Below, piece after piece: positions 60,153 through 64,000 of a stretch of DNA of 64,000 nt (its first letter is position 1; each line of letters starts with the position of its first letter). Origin of the DNA: Synoicihabitans lomoniglobus (lineage in GTDB: Bacteria; Verrucomicrobiota; Verrucomicrobiia; Opitutales; Opitutaceae); the NCBI RefSeq assembly GCF_029023725.1, contig NZ_CP119075.1:2599501-2663500 (forward strand), given 5' to 3'. Both the position numbers and the translations under genes were made by a program. Under the pieces are notes generated by a model. It saw only the letters and a program-made list of their open reading frames with translations. It ran no database searches and was not told where the DNA came from.

Positions 60153-61459
60153 CACAGCGCGCTCCTTCCCCACGGCCGCAACAACGCCTTGACCAACGCG
60201 CGGTTAAATATGCGCTGACTCGGCACAAACATCGGTATTATCGCCGACATGAATATGCGCGCCGCGCACGTTGCTCCGGCCGCTCCCATTACCCCGAAGC
60301 GCGGAATCGCCCAGGCGTTGAGGCCGATGTTTGTCAATGCGCCGATGGCTGTCGCCCAGACGCCCAGTTTCGAGTCCTGCACCAACGCCAGATACTGGCC
60401 CCGCATCAGCCCGACAAACACGAAAACCTGGGCCAGCAGAAGCACCGCAATCGGTCGACCCGCCTCGGCAAAGGCTGGACCAAAAACTGCTCCGACCAGC
60501 CACGGTCCCGCCCAGAACATGATCACGGCCGCCAGAGCCAGCACCCACATGCCGGGTCCGAGAACGCGACTGACTTGGTCAACGAAGACCTCCTCCCCGC
60601 GCCGGAACAAGGTCACCAAGTCGCTGCCCAGCATCCGCACCAAAATCACCAGCACCATCGGCACCATGTCCACCAATTGCACCGCCACCGCGTAAATGCC
60701 AACCTCCCGCTCCCCGGCGAGTTTGCCCAACATCACCAAATCCATTCGCGTGAGAATGAGCACCGAAATTCCCGCCAGCGTGAAATTGATTCCGTCCCGC
60801 CACATGGCGCGACCGACTGGCGTTGTATCAATCGATTCGACAACGACGTCCGGCGTTTCCTCGCGCCGGCCCCACAATCGACCGCGCGCCCCGAACCAGT
60901 TGATCGCCCCCTTGATCAAGGTCTCCACCGTGGGCACCGCCAACAGCCAGCCCACCGGGCCGCCCACAACAATCACGCCCAATCGCACCAACAAATTTCC
61001 GGCCGATCCCGCGAGTCCCGCCGCGATCAGGTTGCGGTTGTTTTTGGCAAAGAACATCCACTCTTCGCCGACCGTCAGCCACGCCAACAGGAACATCGTG
61101 GCGAACAGCCACACGAAGCCCATCGGCAAAGGGTTGTCCGGAGCCATGAGCTGATAGACCCAGGGAAACAGGAGGAAGCACACGCCGCCCCAGATCAGTC
61201 GCCAACGTCCGGCCAGGCTCACGGCCCGCGACTGCAGCCCGGTGCCGAAGTAACGCAGCATGACGTTGCCGAGACCAAACGTGCTGATCGGCGCGAAGAA
61301 CGCGCCCAGCGCAAAGACGTAGCTCACCCGCCCAAACTCCTCCGCGCCAAACCACCGCGCCACCAGCACGAAACCCACCAACGCCAGACCTCGCGCCAAT
61401 CCGCGTTCGACGAGGACCGACAGGATCTTGGTCCGGTTGGACGACTCCACGGCCGGCAT
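60152..61459 (-). CDS. Polysaccharide flippase (Wzx/MATE-like, MVF superfamily)
   Basis: The 435-residue membrane protein shows about 12 helices. It begins KILSVLVERGLARGLALVGFVLVARWFGAEEFGRVSY, typical of O-antigen flippases, and has LILTRMDLVMLGKLAGEREVGIYAVAVQLVD at mid-length, a hallmark of the family. It would move lipid-linked glycan units across the inner membrane. I use ATG 61459; a longer frame to 61585 would overlap the upstream gene and is Arg/Gly-rich. Confidence 0.88.
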   Translation of the reverse strand: MPAVESSNRTKILSVLVERGLARGLALVGFVLVARWFGAEEFGRVSYVFALGAFFAPISTFGLGNVMLRYFGTGLQSRAVSLAGRWRLIWGGVCFLLFPWVYQLMAPDNPLPMGFVWLFATMFLLAWLTVGEEWMFFAKNNRNLIAAGLAGSAGNLLVRLGVIVVGGPVGWLLAVPTVETLIKGAINWFGARGRLWGRREETPDVVVESIDTTPVGRAMWRDGINFTLAGISVLILTRMDLVMLGKLAGEREVGIYAVAVQLVDMVPMVLVILVRMLGSDLVTLFRRGEEVFVDQVSRVLGPGMWVLALAAVIMFWAGPWLVGAVFGPAFAEAGRPIAVLLLAQVFVFVGLMRGQYLALVQDSKLGVWATAIGALTNIGLNAWAIPRFGVMGAAGATCAARIFMSAIIPMFVPSQRIFNRALVKALLRPWGRSAL

Positions 61460-61464
61460 CGTGC

Positions 61465-62667
61465 TCAATAGGCGAAGAAGTCGCCTTGTTGGGAATTCGG
61501 CACCGCGATCTGACCCTCGCCGATCAAGTCCGCCGCGTAGTCCACGAACGCATCCGTCACGTCGAACTCGCCCGTCGCCACCCACTCGGGTTTGAGCCGA
61601 CGGTGCATGTCAGCAGGCAGGTCCGCAAACGGCAGGCTCTTGAAACCGATCCCGTTGAGCGCGGTCGGCATGCGACAAACCGACGCGAAGAATGATCGCT
61701 CACCTGCCGCCAAACTGCGCACCGCATGCCGACCCACGCCATGCGCACTTTCCAAATCGATGGTCGAAACGAAGCGGCTGTCACTGCGTTGATCGAAACC
61801 GGGCAGGAAGACCCGCGCCTTCAATCCAGCCTCGAAACATGCGGCCATGAGCAGCTGCGCATTGGTTGTATCCGTCGATCCATACATGATCTGACCCGAC
61901 GCATCGAAACGCTTGGCAAAGTCGGCCACATCGTAGCCTTCCGACATCACCACGATTGCCCGCCCCCGCGCCGCCACCACTTCCTGCAATCGCGCCACCA
62001 CCGCCGCCGGGGTTTGCAAATTCTCCGGCAGCAAGAGGATCAATGGCATTTCGCGCTGCGGATCGGCCAGTCGCGCACACGCCGCGAGAAATCCCGTCTG
62101 CCGCCCAAACGTCTGTGCGATCAGGATCTGGTCGTGGCTGCACGCCCCGAGGTTCTCCAGATTCATGATGTGCGTCTTGTGCCGCCAGTAGTTCGCACAA
62201 CTCGGGAATCCCGGTGTGAAATAGGTGTCGCTGAACGCGGGATCGCCAAAGTCGTTGTCGACCGTCTTGGGCACCGCCGCGATGGCGATTTCGTCGCCGA
62301 CCAGCTCGCCAATTTTGCGGGACTGCTGAATCGTGCCGCTGCCCCCGATGTTGATGAAATAACCCACATCATGCTCCGCGAAACGTTGCCGCAGGCGCTC
62401 ACGCCATGTCTCGTCGACCGGCTCGACTCGGGTGGTGCCGATAAACCCCGAGGTCGGCGTGCGGTAAAGTCGCGCAAGATCGGCGTCCGAGATCGCCGTC
62501 AGGTCACGCACGTTGCCTTCGAGCAATCCGAGGATGCCCGGTTGGCCCGCCAGCACGCGCACGTCGGGGCCGAGGTGCTCGCGCACGCCGGTGATGAGGC
62601 CGCACAACGTGGCGTTGATGACCGAAGTCGTGCCGCCCGACATGGTGATGAGAACGTGGCGTGGCAT
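61465..62667 (-). CDS. Phosphofructokinase-family protein (PPi-PFK-like)
   Basis: The 400-residue protein starts MPRHVLITMSGGTTSVINA and carries PFK motifs: GYFINIGGSGTIQQS (in place of the usual GGDGS), AVPKTVDNDFGD matching the PKTxDND catalytic block with the Asp base, and FGRQTGFLAA. Pyrophosphate-dependent PFKs share these. Its place in a glycan operon, between a nucleotidyltransferase and a flippase, is unusual and suggests a sugar-kinase role in making an activated or phosphorylated sugar, not glycolysis. Start ATG 62667 overlaps the previous stop by one base (TAATG). Confidence 0.83.
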   Translation of the reverse strand: MPRHVLITMSGGTTSVINATLCGLITGVREHLGPDVRVLAGQPGILGLLEGNVRDLTAISDADLARLYRTPTSGFIGTTRVEPVDETWRERLRQRFAEHDVGYFINIGGSGTIQQSRKIGELVGDEIAIAAVPKTVDNDFGDPAFSDTYFTPGFPSCANYWRHKTHIMNLENLGACSHDQILIAQTFGRQTGFLAACARLADPQREMPLILLLPENLQTPAAVVARLQEVVAARGRAIVVMSEGYDVADFAKRFDASGQIMYGSTDTTNAQLLMAACFEAGLKARVFLPGFDQRSDSRFVSTIDLESAHGVGRHAVRSLAAGERSFFASVCRMPTALNGIGFKSLPFADLPADMHRRLKPEWVATGEFDVTDAFVDYAADLIGEGQIAVPNSQQGDFFAY

Positions 62668-63446
62668 TAGAAAACGACGGGGGCACTCGCGGGGTTGAAG
62701 CGGCAACTGTTGTGCTGCAAGCGATGGCTGAAAACGTCGATGCCTTTCAGATTGCCGAGATCGAACTTGGCCATCGTGCCCGCTGGATGAATCGGCACGC
62801 CTTCGCGGATGAGGTGGTTGTAGGCCGGGCCCACATAATACTCGCCCTTCACGGTTTCACCGGAGGCGAAGTGCTGAGTCAGCATGTGCGCCAGCAACGC
62901 CACCGACGACAGGCCGTAGACGCCGGCGCTCGCGAGGTTGGAAATATTTTCCTTCTCCACCACTCGCGTGATGAGTCCGCCGTCGATCTGCGCGTAACTG
63001 GCCTTGGACGAAAACTCGGCGTAAAGCGGCATGTAGCCCGCTTGACTGGGCGCAACGACGTCGTGCATCGCCGCCGGGATTTCAAAGTGCACATACTGAT
63101 CGACATTGACGATCGTCACCATGCCGTCCTCGCCCTTGAGCGCATCCACGGCAAACGCGACCGACTTGGCCGGTCCTGGCGGCACATCCGGGGCGAGCAC
63201 GACCTCAAACGGGGCGCGAATCCGACAACGGTCGAGGCTGCCGCGAATCGTTGCCCGAACATCGAATTCCTTTTCAAACGCTGCGGTCGTCACGAAGACA
63301 AATCGCGAAGCCTCCGTGACGTGAACGCTGAGCGAAAGCAGCAACCACTCCAGAATCGACGCCCCGTTGACCATGATAAACGGCTTGAACAATCCGAGAT
63401 CGCTCGTGCGGGTGCCGCGGCCGGCCATGGGGATGATCCAATTCAT
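62667..63446 (-). CDS. Sugar nucleotidyltransferase-like protein
   Basis: The 259-residue protein has the nucleotidyltransferase signature IIPMAGRGTRTSDLGLFKPFIMVNG at its N-terminus (G-x-G-T-R and the K-P pair), followed by VTIVNVDQYVHF, where the D is the expected metal ligand, and the sugar-binding KGEYYVGPAYNHLI segment. It lacks the left-handed beta-helix of larger homologues. It probably activates a phosphorylated sugar. First gene of the minus-strand glycan operon; its promoter would be in 63447-63589, shared with the divergent gene. Confidence 0.87.
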   Translation of the reverse strand: MNWIIPMAGRGTRTSDLGLFKPFIMVNGASILEWLLLSLSVHVTEASRFVFVTTAAFEKEFDVRATIRGSLDRCRIRAPFEVVLAPDVPPGPAKSVAFAVDALKGEDGMVTIVNVDQYVHFEIPAAMHDVVAPSQAGYMPLYAEFSSKASYAQIDGGLITRVVEKENISNLASAGVYGLSSVALLAHMLTQHFASGETVKGEYYVGPAYNHLIREGVPIHPAGTMAKFDLGNLKGIDVFSHRLQHNSCRFNPASAPVVF

Positions 63447-63589
63447 AGTGCGTGCGTGAAACGAGGTGAGGTGCGGATCGAAAACCGTCCGTCGCGCCTT
63501 GGCGAGACCTCATCCACAGGTGTTGGCCCGGTTGAGGTTACATATAAATCAGGCTCGCACGCACTCAGCTCGCGCTTTGTGCTCCGCCC

Positions 63590-64000
63590 GTGCCCCTTTC
63601 TGCGTCAACCCAATCGCCTTTTCGCGCCGCCGAACTGGCGTTTGCGATCATCGGCCTCTCGGGACTCGCGTTGATTTCACTATCCGAGCCTGCCAGCTCG
63701 TTGATCCACTCGACACCGTGGAAATACGTTTATGCGATCACGCTGCTAACTCCCATGATGGGATTTTGTGCTCGGGTGGCCTCGGACGAATCTTGGACGC
63801 CACCGACACGCATATGGTCCATCTTCCTTGGCGCGTTGCTCGCTACCGTGCTGATCAGTGCGATGCTCAGCCCTTACACTAAAATCGTGTGGTGGTGGTC
63901 TGCGCCGGTGCTGGCGGGAATCGCCCTGTTTTTGTGGCTTCATGCGCGCATCAACTCGCTCACGGGGTTCCGGGACATCGTCGCAACCGGCATGGCGATC
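63590..64000 (+). CDS. Membrane protein, cut by the right edge
   Basis: An open frame of 137 codons runs from GTG 63590 to the window end without a stop. It shows at least four hydrophobic stretches: ELAFAIIGLSGLALISL, KYVYAITLLTPMMGFC, IFLGALLATVLISAML and WWWSAPVLAGIALFLWLHA. It is divergent from the glycan operon, so an O-antigen polymerase/ligase or other polytopic glycan protein is plausible, but too little is present to decide. Codon usage is less biased than in the operon genes. Confidence 0.62.
   Translation, partial: MPLSASTQSPFRAAELAFAIIGLSGLALISLSEPASSLIHSTPWKYVYAITLLTPMMGFCARVASDESWTPPTRIWSIFLGALLATVLISAMLSPYTKIVWWWSAPVLAGIALFLWLHARINSLTGFRDIVATGMAI

Noticed and set aside
59891..61471. 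526-codon plus-strand frame opposite the flippase
   Set aside because: Arg/His/Pro-rich shadow; the flippase frame is membrane-protein-like with family motifs.

Overview
The window is high-GC and densely coded, and looks like chromosomal DNA of a Verrucomicrobiota bacterium of the Opitutaceae type. The evidence is a PEP-CTERM surface protein, many Tat- or Sec-exported TIM-barrel sugar isomerases and glycoside hydrolases, three large duplicated-domain FtsX/MacB-type permeases, a verrucomicrobial-style prepilin, weak Shine-Dalgarno sequences, and several families of small intergenic palindromes. The taxonomic placement is inference; no rRNA gene is present.

Layout. (1) 343-7046: an XRE-cupin regulator followed by a co-directional uronate operon: GH88 unsaturated glucuronyl hydrolase, TIM-barrel isomerase/epimerase, Gfo/Idh/MocA dehydrogenase, SDR, KDG kinase and KDPG aldolase. 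Together these would convert unsaturated uronyl oligosaccharides to pyruvate and glyceraldehyde-3-phosphate. (2) 7542-8366: a PEP-CTERM protein. (3) 8854-13213 (minus): a 7TMR-DISM hybrid histidine kinase overlapping an NtrC-type sigma-54 activator. (4) 13629-20741: a DUF4136 lipoprotein and a complete RND tripartite pump whose TolC carries an extra N-terminal periplasmic-binding-like domain, then a K+-channel-like protein. (5) 21940-23136: a RES-domain protein. (6) 23219-26740: a RAYT (REP-associated tyrosine transposase) array with one intact gene, four 5'-anchored truncated copies, at least eight copies of a shared left-end repeat and two IS110 5' remnants. (7) 26867-30450: an exported protein with a clear terminator, a repeat-rich spacer next to tRNA-Glu(CTC), an MscS channel and a prepilin broken by an amber codon. 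(8) 30646-48786: an accessory carbohydrate/envelope region with exported isomerases, hydratase-like protein, VanX-type dipeptidase, serine hydrolase, aldo/keto reductase, GH10 xylanase, SDR, enolase-superfamily enzyme, a large GH-like protein, polysaccharide deacetylase, a DUF5060/DUF4038 protein and a PQQ/cytochrome c dehydrogenase. (9) 48742-49191: five 90-bp tandem repeats with palindromes between convergent genes. (10) 50356-57708: three tandem ADOP-type permeases without an ATPase. (11) 57824-63446: small proteins, then a minus-strand glycan operon (nucleotidyltransferase, PFK-like, flippase, WavE-like) with single-base stop/start overlaps, divergent from a membrane protein cut by the right edge.

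The most unusual material is non-genic. It comprises the RAYT array, where successive copies share the left end and stop at different points; the 90-bp satellite, whose unit contains the tail of one gene and whose last palindrome contains the stop codon of the facing gene; a REPIN-like doublet at 35042-35114; and three families of dispersed palindromic spacers. All family assignments rest on reading motifs by eye; no database search was possible.
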